Under the pieces are notes generated by a model, which was given only the letters and a program-made list of their open reading frames with translations, did no database searches and was not told the DNA's origin. The translations under genes and the position numbers were made by a program. A stretch of DNA of 34,202 nucleotides from Chlorokybus atmophyticus (lineage: Eukaryota > Streptophyta > Chlorokybophyceae > Chlorokybales > Chlorokybaceae). The stretch's first letter is position 1. Each line of letters starts with the position of its first letter. The stretch lies in assembly GCA_009103225.1 (NCBI GenBank), contig RHPI01000818.1, positions 7,253-41,454 of the forward strand, in the 5' to 3' direction. Of the stretch, positions 19,950-30,446 are shown piece by piece.

Positions 19950-21095
19950 TATATGCTGTCGGGTCGAGGGAAGTCGAGGGTCACACTGTCTCGGGCTGCT
20001 GCAGGGAAAGTCATGCTTGCTCGCCCTGCTGCTGCAACATGTTATAGCATGTGGCAATAGTAAAAGATAACCCAGCTTGTATGGCGAGGAATGCTTGGTG
20101 GAGCTGCTCCACTGTTGCTGAGTCACAGGAACATGTGGAGGCGATGTCCTCCTTAGTGTACACGCTGTGCTGTAGGACACACAGTTAACAAGCCTCATTG
20201 GGCTTGCGCCGGAACCGCCTCAACTCCTCCACTTTGCTAATGGTCTGCGGTGGGAAGGTGCGACGAAGTGCAGCGTATAGATCCTTAAGTGGAGAGTCAG
20301 AGATGGCAGCACCTACAGTGATGGCTGTGCGCGCAGTGCAACTGACCCAAGGGTGAAAGCACTGCCTCCCACACGAGAGCCAGGTGTTGCCATAGGTAGG
20401 GGTGTGCCCACCTCAACGGCTGCAATTCGTTGTTTTTAAAGGATGGCAGCAGAACGGTCCAGGATTCGGGCCCGTCGCGCGGCCGTCTTGATTTCAATCT
20501 CTGCAGGGGTCAGGTTGACGATCACCAACTCAGGGTCCTCCCCCTCTGCTCGGTCAATGGCTTCCGCTATGAACAACCCGGTGACTGCAGCGGGAGTGGC
20601 AGGTGGAAGGACGGCTGCTGGACTTTGCAGTGATGCAGGTGCTATGGTACTGGCGAGCTCGCCATAACCATCAACTCGATGCAGTTCAGCAATAGACTTC
20701 CAAACATCATGTGCTTCATGGTCCAGATACTGAGCAGCAATGTGAAAAGAGATCTCATTTGACCAGTCTTTGTTCTTCAAAGCCTGCTGTTGCATCTTGG
20801 AGTGGAACTTGATCATGAATTCGTCCAGAGAGGTAGTGGCAGCACGTCCGGAGAAGCGCAGGGACGTGGTTGAGCTGGAAGACTCCATCTCGTAGTCGTC
20901 ACTGTCGGACGAGAGTGGGGAAGCTTGATGCCGTGGAGTGGACAGGAACGGAGTGAAGTCGGAGACAGCACGTGAGCCTCTGCTGCTACGATCGTTGCTC
21001 CCATCGCTAGTCCGCTCGTAGGTGAGGTTGGAGGTTGGGCTCCAGCTGCTAAGGTCACCCTCGTCTATTGGAGAGAACGGGGTGGGCCTGCTCAT
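19950..21095 (-). pseudogene. Retroelement gag-like fragment inside a transposase intron
   Basis: The ATG at 21095 (minus) opens 219 codons: a Ser/Thr-rich start, then DEFMIKFHSKM and HIAAQYLDHEAHDVWKSI, the spacing of retrotransposon capsid proteins. Beyond its stop another minus frame reads LYAALRRTFPPQT and VEELRRFRRK, again capsid-like, down to about 20190. Protease and polymerase were not found, and no LTR pair was identified, so this looks like a truncated insertion. It lies in a ~2 kb gap whose flanking transposase exons join in frame (19891 to 21922). Assignment to gag is by pattern only. Confidence 0.55.
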
Positions 21096-21921
21096 ACAGC
21101 TAGTCCAAAGGTGAAAGTGTACGCAGGGTAAAGTGTTTGTGCTCTACCGCCTGTCTCGATGCCGCTACCACTCACCAAATTAATGCTTATGTGCGCATTA
21201 TGTAATGACAATGATAATGAATGCCCATGGACGTGTCCCCAGATGCAGACTGCACTATCTGATGCAGAATGCAATGCACTCACTTGAGCAAAAAGGGTGA
21301 CACTGTGAGTCTACAAGCCACTACTATAGGTAGTGCTGTTTACATAGTTCTTTGCATGAGCGGAAAATGTGTTACATTGTTAAGTGAGGTAAATGAGCAA
21401 GCAACACGTGGATACTATGCCTTGACTAATGCCAACAAGCACACCACAACCAAGCCCACAGCGATGACAAGCACGATGCACACACGAGCATGCACAGGCT
21501 CTCACACAGTGAGGGGGTTCTTGGTAATCGGGATGGCGTGTTCGTAGTTCAAGTCGTTTTACAAGCTCTTAGCTTTCTCACTCACAGTGTCACCAGTTGA
21601 TCCGGTGAACACTGTGACTACTTATACAAGTCAAATCATGACTGTTCAGAATATAAGCTAACGGTCATATCGAGGCTATTTCCACAACGATTGTCACTCG
21701 ATATAGAACACAACTTATAACTGAACTCGCAACTGAACAGCTACGCGCGGTGCCTATGTAGGCTATGGTCGTGAGCTACCTTGAAGTCATGACCTAGCTA
21801 CGGTGGTCAGGGACGCGCGTGCGTTGGTATGTTGGTAGGCCGGGCGACGGTTTGGATGTAGCCATGCCCAATGAAGGCTGGTATGTGTGGGCACTAGGCA
21901 TGACAATGCGTATGTGTACAG
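21096..21921. other. Noncoding remainder of the 2-kb transposase intron
   Basis: No gene recognised. A hairpin at 21583-21616 pairs cacagtgt with acactgtg, with inner cacc/ggtg pairing. The stretch may include 5' untranslated or LTR sequence of the gag-like insertion, but no repeat partner was seen. Confidence 0.5.
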
Positions 21922-24870
21922 TGCTGGATCGTAGAAGCACTCATTTTGATGGAGTGACGTCCACAATGCGAGAAGACTATTCCAATCATCGGTGTAGACT
22001 CAACAAAGAAGACATTAACAACATCTACAAAGAAATGAGAAGAGCTAAGGCGATTGACCCCTCAGATACTGTGGCTGTTGCCAAACTAGTACACTCTTTG
22101 CCGGATGGCATTGTATTGCAATACACATTACCTGGCGTTGATGAGACACATGACCGTCACACACCTTTCGTTATTATCATTCAAACGGGATTTTAAAATT
22201 GCATGTTGGAGGAGTCAGGCAGAAACACGGTGCTCCTAGACGCTACAGGAGGCACAAATTGCTGGGGTTATCAATTCTGGGCAATGGTGGTCAAAGACGA
22301 TTTTGGAAATGGTATGTGTGCCCACGGGACTCTAGATGCATCTAGGAGATTACATGCAACGTGTTGGGGTCTGCTTGAATTGCATTGGGAAACGTTTCTC
22401 CTCATGTAGGGGTGCCGGTAGCTTTCATGGTGAGTGAGCATGAGGATTATGACCGTGAAGTTGTTTTTGGTCAAAGTGTACGCGCGCATTCCCAACTTCA
22501 AGCCGCGTTGTGTTATGATAAAAACTGACTGGGAACGCTTTTTGCGTAAGGGGACAACGCATGTCGCATGCAAAGAGCTGCGCACGGATGTGCTTGCAAG
22601 CGTGAAGCTGCTTAAGCGGTCCGGCAGCGTGGAGCTATTTGCGCACCGAATGGAAGCGTTCTTGCAGGAGTATGCTGACCTTGCCGAGGTGATCAAGTAT
22701 TACAAGCAAGAATGGCTTACCGATCGAGGCAAGTCAAGGAAGTTGCATTCACGAGTTAGATGCATTCAAAAATAAAGTAGGATGGTTGCACGCACGTATA
22801 AACTGCTGTTGGATGCATCTACTGCACAAACACGGTAGCATTGTTCAAAGCGACATTATTCTTATAATAGCGTGGGCCGTTTGTAGACAAGTGGGCTGAC
22901 TGTAGACGCCAATTCAATCATGAGGGCATCGAGACCAACAATCTGCTGGCAAGATTTTTCCACAGCTTAAAGTACTCCTTTCTTGAGGGTAAAGTCAACC
23001 GCCGCATCAGTGACTTGGTTGTCAAGTTGCTTGAAGACGTCGTACCTCATTTATCCGCGAGCGCGAGCTCAAGGTGTCTGGACGTGGCGGTAAGAACGAG
23101 GCGTTGCGCGCAGCAGAGCGTCGAGCTCATAAAGTTCAATACTTGGTCACGAATGGCAAAGTGCAAATTACTGATGCCAGCGTAGGCATGTGCATGGTCG
23201 CATCAATACCTGACGGCACAAGTGTAATTTCTGAGCGATGCTACACGGGATGTATTGCGGAGTTAACGTGTGAGTGCCCCAGTGCGGACACGGCGTATGC
23301 TAAATGTTGCAAACATACAGAGGCGGCGTTGCTGGTGCATCCTTTCACATCCCATATGCGGATAGCAGTGGCAGATTATTTGCTGCGCAACAATGACATC
23401 CGTCTGCAGTGAAATAGCATCATAGCGGAGGTGGCTAGCATGCTGGACTCCAATTTGGTGTTCACTTGCGATCTGGCAAACACCTTCCGTACATGCGCCG
23501 ATCACGATTTCAATGGCGTATGTTGTCACTTGCTTGCTGCAGCTCGTGCAAGCCAATCAGCAGACCTCTACGCAGGTGCGTATATGCTTATAGGTGCGTC
23601 AAAGGCAACTTATGAGCATTTATGTGTGAGTAACGCCACTGATGTGTTACACATGTACACGCACAGAGCTGAAGCTCAGGTGCGAAGAAGAGCCAACCTT
23701 GAACCTTCAGCGACCACACCATGATGCAAGCCGATAAGACCCGCGTCATACCCCGTTGACTGAGAATATTGACCCTGCCGTTGATTGCGCGCGCAACGTG
23801 TTGGATGATTTGCATGAGTGCCACTCAGGTACGGTGCATGTGTTGCTAATACAATGCTAGTTGACCTTTTGTAGTTGCCTACATAGCTTGCTTTTATGTC
23901 AATGCTCACTTGTAATGTCTTGGCCCTAAGCGAAGAGTACGACGAGGATTCGCGTTGCAGCATCCTCGCGTCAATATCCACCATCAAGCAACGTGTCAAG
24001 CATATGTCAGGCCTCACTGCTGCTAAAATAGATGAGTCTCTTAAGGCTCTGGTTTAGCAGCTTGACGCTTCCTTGCCGCGCTTGTTCACAACTACCACAC
24101 GACAACAGAAGCAATGGAGACGTCAGCAAGCGGATCGTGTTCAACGATCGCTGTACAACCGCATTACAGCGAATTCAGCACAAGAAGCTCGAGACACTGA
24201 AGAGCCACCGAATGTTGGTAGTTTTTACATGACTCGAGGATCGGGACGACCAAGGGCTCAAGAACGGAACGAGTTTGGCTCTTACCAGCGCGACGCTATT
24301 GGTAAGAAGGCGTATCCCCTCAGACGTAAGAGGACCAAAAACAAAGACGCTCAGCATCCTGTAGTTCCTCCTGAAGCTTCAACAAGCAAGGGCGGTGCCA
24401 AGCGTAAGGTCAAAAACGCATCACATAAGTCAAAGGCAGACGCCTCCACCCGTAGTGCATCACAGCCCATGCCCTCACTCACGACACCGCAACGCCCGAC
24501 ATTCTCCACTCAGGTGTACAGCCCAATGCCAGGGTTCTCTCTTGCAGCAAAGACAACTTCACAAGGTGTGCGTGGAAACCTGCGACCCACAAACCTAAAC
24601 TTTGACGCAGCAGCATGAATGCATACGGCAGTGCTGTTGTTGGGAGAGGTGTGTTGACAGCAGATGCATCTGTGCATAAATTTGAACTTCCTTCAGCAAT
24701 TTCAATAACAACCGAGCATGGATGCAGCTAACCTCTCTACAACTTGATGAGCATGCGGTTTATATATGACAACAAGCTCAAGTCATCCGAGAGCGACGTG
24801 AACCACTCGAAGTGATGTCAGTGGTTACATTTACAACAATTGAAAAGGCATGTTGGTTAGCAATTGTGCC

Positions 24871-25105
24871 TTCCATCCATGTTGTTGGCTTAGATGCATT
24901 TATTTTGGGTAGATGCATCTAGTAATACCCTGCCAAATTGCGGATGAAACCGCCTTCAAGGCAGGCTTTTAACAAGACCCTGCCTAGCATCCATCCATGT
25001 TGTCGGCTTAGATGCATCTATTCTTAATAGATGCATCTAGTTTTACCCTGCCAAATTGCTGATGAAACCGCCTTCAAGGCAGGCTTTGAGCAAGACCCTG
25101 CCCAG
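24871..25105. repeat. 118-bp tandem duplication with palindrome pairs
   Basis: Two copies (about 24871-24987 and 24989-25105). Each has two TAGATGCATCTA-like sites, then taccctgccaaattgc, then ccgccttcaaggcaggc, which can fold on the upstream cctgcc. Partial further copies (agaccctgc, gggtct) continue to about 25190. Confidence 0.85.
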
Positions 25106-25271
25106 TAAAAAGTCCGGGTCTTGTTAGATGCATCTATTGGCTGACTAGACCCTGCATAGTTCAAAACCCGGGTCTATGTAGATGCATCTACCAACATGCA
25201 TATGCATTGGTGGTCCAAGGGAGGTCAGTGCTACGTGTGGGAACAAATGCATCTACCGCACTGCAACATGT

Positions 25272-25273
<2 letters not shown>

Positions 25274-25313
<40 letters not shown>
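25274..25313. repeat. (CA)20 microsatellite
   Basis: Uninterrupted CA dinucleotides, 40 bp, inside the large element. Confidence 0.97.
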
Positions 25314-25315
<2 letters not shown>

Positions 25316-25370
25316 AGGTGAGTGCTGCGTGTGGGAACAGATGCATCTCATGCACTGCAACATGTCATGG

Positions 25371-26918
25371 CTACTCAGAGTCGGAGGCCGCCTTGCCCAC
25401 TCGCTGCACATGCTTCGCAAAACACTTGTTCTCGCAAAAGAAGCGCCATCCGCTCGAAATCAACTTCTCACAGCACCCGCAACACCAAGGTGTACTGTTG
25501 GGGCACAAACCACAGCGCTTGCGTGGCGCTTGCCGTTCGATTTCGGTCAACTTGCGACCGTGCTTGTTGTACACAAGCTTGCACAGCCTGTGCTATCAAA
25601 GGCATGCACATATAGTGAGCAGCATTTTCGCGATACACTATATAATTTCATTATTTAGTGGCATGCATATGTAGTTACAACATGTAGATGCTAACACTTA
25701 CATCCCCTTTTGTATCTTTTAAAGTCAGGTGCACTTGCTGCAGATTCAGATCGGTAGGCTTTACAACGAGCTGCTTGTCTCTCTTGCGGGATGCCTTTCT
25801 GACATGCCGACGGCCACGAGCGGTGACAGCTTTCTGCATTCACCACTTGTTCATTTCATGCATATAGCAAGTTCACATCGAGAAAATACTATCTCCAACA
25901 CTCACTATTGGAGTCTCTTGCTGTTCGGTAGTTGCATCAATATCAGTATCATCTGCGGCTTTTTTAGCGCACTTGCGGCCAGCCTGCATGTTTTGCTGCA
26001 TTACATATTGATATTTAACAAGACACATACATGCATGTCGCGTATACGCACGCATATCGCGTATATGCACGCAGATGCTCACTGTGGGAATCTCTGCCTC
26101 TGCCTCCGCCTCAACCTCTTCATCGTCTTTAGCCTTAACAGTGCGCTTGCGTCCTGTTCGGCCTTTCTTTTGCATAAAACAAAGTATGTATGGGAGTTGC
26201 AATGACGGCGTTTGCAAGCATGCACGCGACATACACATCTGATCAAAACATACACAAACTCCTCACCACATCTTGATTTCGACCTTCTTCAACATACACA
26301 GGCTCCTCATGCATCCTGCTGACCTTCTCCTACATAGCAAGTAGTAAAACCAATAACACACAACGGCATACACATCTGACTAGATGCGTCTGCTGTTTTA
26401 TGTGCGCGCACACACGCACACAACATTTACAATATGCATACACATACCCATACCTTTGGCGCCTCCTGCCACTTGGCCTCAACCTTGCCCTAAGAAGCAA
26501 GTGATAAAACCAGTAGTTACAGCAACACACAACGACATACCCATCTACTTAGATGCATCTGCTATTTGATGCGCTTGCACACACACACACACACATACAC
26601 AACATATGCAATCATGCAACCATACACGCATATTTTCGGCGCCTCCTGCCGCTTGGTCTTGCCCTTCTCGTACATAGCAAATAGTAAGAGACTCGTAGTT
26701 ACAGCAACACACAACAACATCTAACTAGATGCATCTGCTGTTTTATGGTCGTGTGCACACACACACACACACACAACAATTACAATCATGCATACGCACA
26801 CTCGCTGCTTGACCTTGACCTTCTCCTACATAGTAGTAAGACCTTACTTAACGGTAACACCGTTTGTAAGCATGCAATATGCGTAAGTAGATGAATAACT
26901 AGACGCATCTACTGTTTC

Positions 26919-26976
<58 letters not shown>

Positions 26977-27155
26977 ATAATATGCATAAACACACATACC
27001 GTTGCCTCCCGCCGCTTGGGGACTGGCTTTTTTGCTGACTCATTGCCGCGGCCTTGCATGCCAGCAGGAGCGGCTTCCGTGCTTGCACGCCTGGAATGCA
27101 GCGAGCTTCCCATCTCCCCCCTTCTGCCCCTCTTCTCTTCCACCTCATGTATCAC
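25371..27155 (-). CDS. Basic mini-exon protein with C-terminal Cys-rich module
   Basis: Minus-strand exons: 27000-27155 (ATG at 27155, ends PVPKRREAT), 26802-26825, 26454-26489, 26267-26329, ~26083-26171, ~25906-25996, 25702-25833, and a last exon from about 25578 to the TAG at 25371. Most have clear gt...ag borders. The product would be about 260 residues, rich in Lys/Arg and Glu. The last exon carries C-x2-C-x7-C-x2-C, then WRFFCENKCFAKH, a probable zinc-binding fold resembling the cysteine-rich tails of some transposases (piggyBac-type by eye, unproven). It lies convergent to the transposase just inside the right end, so it is probably an element-encoded accessory DNA-binding protein. A further mini-exon near 26640-26680 has lost its acceptor (tac for tag). 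Confidence 0.6.
26333..26905 (-). repeat. ~170-180 bp tandem units, each with a mini-exon
   Basis: Units start near 26354, 26524 and 26705. Each holds aacacacaac, a TAGATGCATCTG-type site, a CA-rich run, and a minus-strand block encoding a variant of EKGKxKxxQEAPK. Unit duplication therefore duplicates an exon with its intron. Splice sites are intact in some units and worn in one. Confidence 0.75.
26922..26975. repeat. (CA)27 microsatellite in an intron of the minus-strand gene
   Basis: Uninterrupted CA run. It lies between the first and second exons of the basic mini-exon gene. Confidence 0.97.
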
Positions 27156-27336
27156 ACATCTGCATACTAACCCACTACCACTACTTCTTGCTCTTCCTCT
27201 TCGACCGCCGCCGCCTCCACCACCGCCGCCGCCGCCTGCTCACCGCCATTCCACAGGCGGGAGATCACAACCCAAAATCTACCAAGGCATGAGCGGTACA
27301 GTTTGTACGCTCATGCTGTGTGCCGGTACGCGAGGT

Positions 27337-27372
27337 GCGTACCGAAACCCTAAACTTTTGTGGGATGTCAAC
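27337..27372 (-). repeat. Right terminal inverted repeat, 36-bp identical core
   Basis: Exact reverse complement of 16455-16490, containing cgaaaccctaaac. Outside it, tgtggtgc and gtaccatt are shared with the left flank, so the true end probably lies a little further out. Confidence 0.93.
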
Positions 27373-27402
27373 AAATGTGGTGCGGTGGGTAAGTGTACCA
27401 TT

Positions 27403-29985
27403 CTTCGGCCGATAAGCGTCAACTGAATGGTATACGCTACCATTTAGGGCCGTCACATTGGAAAATTATCTACAAGAAACGGCGCAACTTTCTATCCAAT
27501 TTGTGGTTTATTTGAGGCAGTGTAGCGCCGGCTATGGCCTGGCACAGAACGATGGTAGCACAGTCGGGCATCAGCCGTACTGTTTCTCAATTTCGGACGA
27601 CCGATGCCCACCTGCAAGAATGGCCGCCGGTTGGCAACGCGCGAACAGAAAAGTGCTTTTCCCATCAAGTTAGGTACGGCGGCGTCACTTGCAGGTCACA
27701 AAAACAGTGTCGCGCACTGCTAACGGGCATGGCCGAGCCCGGTCGGGTAGCATCGTTCGAAGTTACGAAATGACCGAAGTTAGGTACACTTACCCTAAGC
27801 AAGCAGTCGTGGGCTTAGACTTACACTTCAGGCGGTGGGCCACTTCGGGTTCCTCAGCCATTTTGTTTTCCAGCTCTTTAAATGGCCGAAACTAACGTGG
27901 CCCGATATCGTTGTATTAGGGTCTGCTGATGTTGCGGTCAATATCATTAGAAACCGACAGACCATCTGCTAATGTCTATTGTCAGTGGTGACACCGAAGT
28001 CAAGAGCCGTCATTCAAGACTTGGGGTCTTTCGCGATATCTAGTGCTGGCTGCGCGCACTGTCGTGTTGTGTTGCAATTATGATTAACATGATTTCGCGA
28101 AAGCATTCTCTACTATCAGACGAGACTGTGAGAAGCCGGTTAGGGACCGGTGGTGGCGCAGTTACCACCGTCGTCCACGTGGCCTGTGCCGAAAACGTTA
28201 GCACCAAGCACCGCTCATGCCCACCCGAGGAGGCAATAAGCAACATTCATTGTGTGATAAGCACGCCATGCATCGATCACTTTTTAAGTCAATAGACATT
28301 TTTGTATTAAGTATGCTTGAAGTGATGGCGGCTCCCAGGCACCTTACAACTGAGCCCAATTTTTATACCCTTGTCACTGGTCTTATCCAGCTAGGCATGC
28401 AATAACAATTGAGCTTATTAACCACTACATGGTTAATAATGCACATACTATATGCTAGCAATAGCCACACTAAGGCGTCCTCCCTAATTAATTACAGTCA
28501 CATTCCGTAATAAGACCTGTGGCTACCTGCTTCATTATGCCTGTCACATGGTTGAATAATTTACCAACATTATTTTTACTAGCGGTGCGGCTGATTGGGC
28601 AGGGCGGCTGGCATTAGGGCACACGCAAAACTCACCCCCCAAGGGCATCACATGCGGCACCTGCGACTGCCGTGCTGCGCGGCCCGCATGCCGCTCATTG
28701 GCTAGGCGGCATTTATCATCTATCAGCCAATCAATCTGCAAGATACAGATCTCGACCGTCCAAAGCACATCCCCACTTCATGCAACTGCTTAAATTGTAT
28801 GAAAATGAATATCAATAATGAGCACAATGTGCACGATGCACATGCCGGCATATTGTTGCATATTGCCCATATGATTTGAGATGTAACACTTATTTACGGC
28901 GGCAAAACAATATATCTGATGTGTTGCAATATGAAGCACATATGTTGCGATACAAAGTACATATGGTGCAATATAGTGCGATATGGCTAGCAACCTGCAG
29001 TTAAGTGTTACAAAACTTGATATTCAGAGAAACGTTCACGCCACGGTACGTGCAAAGACACTTAGTAAGTAATGCCAAGGTTACAACCATCACAATAATG
29101 CTAACCTAAATTACCTTAACGTAAGATTCAACTGAGCGAAAATCCGCATGGTCAGGCCACCATTTGGTCGCGCATGGATTTGATCAAATGGGATCGCAAC
29201 GGTGACAACAGCCGTTGCTATAAAAGGCAGCGAATTGGCCAATCATTACAGAGATGCACAAAGGATGCTGAAACTATCTCGGCGGCAACTGCTTGCCATA
29301 AACGACCCAAATTGGCTAGCAATTCGGTGCAATTGCAGCACAGTTAATGGTTAAAACGGCCGCGCTTGGCGGTACGAGGTCGGGACAGGCCCCATACCCC
29401 GAAGACATGCCGCCACTACTTACCCTCGTTCTAACTGATTCACTCTACCCTTTAACGCTAATTGATTACACGCTATAGTTACTGCGTCACCAAACATGGT
29501 CAACAGCCGAACTACATCAACACCTATCGGCCGTTGATGCAGTAACTCGGTACCGCCCTTTCATCGGACGGTCTTCGCGTCGTCGTCGTATTTTAATTGG
29601 GCCGCTCACTGTTTCGCCGCCGAGCACCCGTCTGGTGCTCACAAGACAGCGTGCACTATCCGACTTGCTCGCGATAGGGACGCAGGGCAAGGTGTCCCAA
29701 CTTCGGACACTTTTCACTAGTAAGCATCTACTGGACAGCCCATGGCAAGTTTGACGGTGCTGTCAACGCAGGTTTTTATTTGGTAGTTCGGGCCCTTAAC
29801 GGAGTAAAGACACCGTCGGGCCCGAGAATTTCGGGGAAAACACCCAAGTTACGGTGCCTCCGGCACCGTATTCTTGTGGTTGTCGACCCCACTTCGGGGT
29901 CGCGATTGGGGTTTCCTCCTCAATTTCTCCGCGTCGTTAACATACAGACACTTAATACCTAACGTGTCGATTGCATTGACGTTGG
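27403..29985. other. Noncoding region, no gene recognised
   Basis: No open frame here resembles a known protein. There is a hairpin around tatacgc at about 27426-27444. A loose ~22-bp repeat (acatatgttgcgata, acatatggtgcaata) lies at about 28880-28985. Two GC-rich foldbacks lie at 29850-29905 (acggtgcc/ggcaccgt and gaccccacttcggggtc). The foldbacks recall those left of the large element and may be remains of another mobile-element end. Confidence 0.5.
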
Positions 29986-30342
29986 TTAATGTTCAGGACC
30001 CTTGCGCCTGCGCGCCTTTACCGGCGTCAAGCAGGGCGTTGGTGGCGGCCGCAATTTGCAGAGCCACCGGCGCAGCAGCCTGTAGGCCCATCTACTCAAG
30101 CCTCCTGCCTCGTCGGCGTTGAGGGCGTTAAGGGCGGCGGCTGTGTGGCCGCCGGCGCAGCCTGCACTGAGTGGCTGTGTGGTCGCCTGCGCAGCGACTG
30201 TGACTTAGGGTGAGTAGCAGCATGCAATGTGCTGATGTTGTTGTTGTTGCTGCTGCTGGTAGCTTTCTCTCTATCCCAACATGTGGTTATTGTTTCTTTG
30301 GCGCTGATGCTTTCCTCTTCCCCCATGCAAGTGTTGTTCTGA

Positions 30343-30386
30343 AGGTTATTGTTATTGTTATTGTTATTGTTATTGTTGTTGTTGTT
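30343..30386. repeat. ATTGTT / GTT microsatellite
   Basis: Five-fold ttattg units followed by gtt repeats. It is noncoding and lies just upstream of the small Cys-module gene. Confidence 0.9.
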
Positions 30387-30446
30387 GGTGGTCATGCTCA
30401 CATTATTGTTTGCTGCATGTTAGGACTTGCATCACACTTGCTTATA

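Larger units (their letters stand above)
18705..24618 (+). pseudogene. Mutator-like DDE transposase with two SWIM modules
   Basis: Exon-like blocks: 18705-18887, 18953-19123, 19246-19435, 19564-19715, 19790-19891, 21922-22311, 22410 to ~22735, ~22872-24618. The first two read as KOW/SH3-like folds. Next comes a WRKY-GCM1-type finger (VYRCRR, SAKVGC, HTNHEPG), then SAEDQKYLLPHPGLRDEA. The MULE core has its first Asp in LLDATGGTNCWGY, its second in MIKTDWE, and HEGIETNN then LKYSFLEGKVNRR near the third acidic position. Two SWIM fingers follow: CECPSADT...CKH (about 23270) and, in a worn form, a second ending GVCCHLLAA (about 23520). The C-terminus is basic with a GRPR hook. Breaks: TAA 22194, TGA 23410, frameshifts near 22470 and 23050, and an unclear junction near 22740-22872. 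Confidence 0.82.
24619..25370. other. Spacer between the two convergent element genes
   Basis: No gene. It holds a 118-bp tandem duplication, a (CA)n tract and many copies of the TAGATGCATCTA palindrome. The transposase and the minus-strand gene converge here, so their 3' ends and poly(A) sites should lie in it. Confidence 0.6.
17050..26910. repeat. Dispersed TAGATGCATCTA palindrome family
   Basis: The 12-bp palindrome, or its 10-bp core, occurs at about 17050, 18103, 18600, 19459, 19500, 19514, 22333, 22811, 24663, 24911, 25009, 25030, 25125, 25179, 25338, 26550 and 26724, with one-base variants near 16894, 18577, 22744, 24891, 26383 and 26901. Copies sit in introns, spacers and the mini-exon repeats, often in close pairs, hardly ever in coding blocks. 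I saw none outside the large element. Confidence 0.85.
16409..27402. mobile_element. Large (~11 kb) Mutator-like DNA transposon
   Basis: Identical 36-bp inverted repeats face each other at 16455-16490 and 27337-27372. Weaker similarity continues outward on both sides to aatggtac (16409-16416) and gtaccatt (27395-27402). Similar foldbacks around GGCATGAGC lie just inside both ends, and GC-rich strand-biased tracts lie at 16.6-16.8 and 27.1-27.25 kb. Inside are a YqaJ-type exonuclease (+), a Mutator-like transposase (+) and a basic cysteine-module gene (-). The TAGATGCATCTA palindrome is scattered through it. Exact outer ends and the target duplication could not be fixed. A single N at 18534 means the interior may join two copies. 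Confidence 0.72.

Noticed and set aside
17150-24618. Integrated giant virus or Polinton because of the YqaJ nuclease
   Set aside because: No capsid, packaging ATPase, protease or DNA polymerase is visible. The neighbour is an intron-rich MULE-type transposase between inverted repeats.
24891-25190. Regularly spaced palindromic repeats resembling a CRISPR array
   Set aside because: Spacing is irregular, spacers are themselves duplicated, the DNA is eukaryotic and no cas genes exist. It is a tandem duplication in a transposon.
27016-27426. 136-codon plus-strand Pro/Leu-rich frame at the right element end
   Set aside because: It is the shadow of the first exon of the minus-strand gene plus the CCG-rich subterminal tract, and it reads through the inverted repeat.
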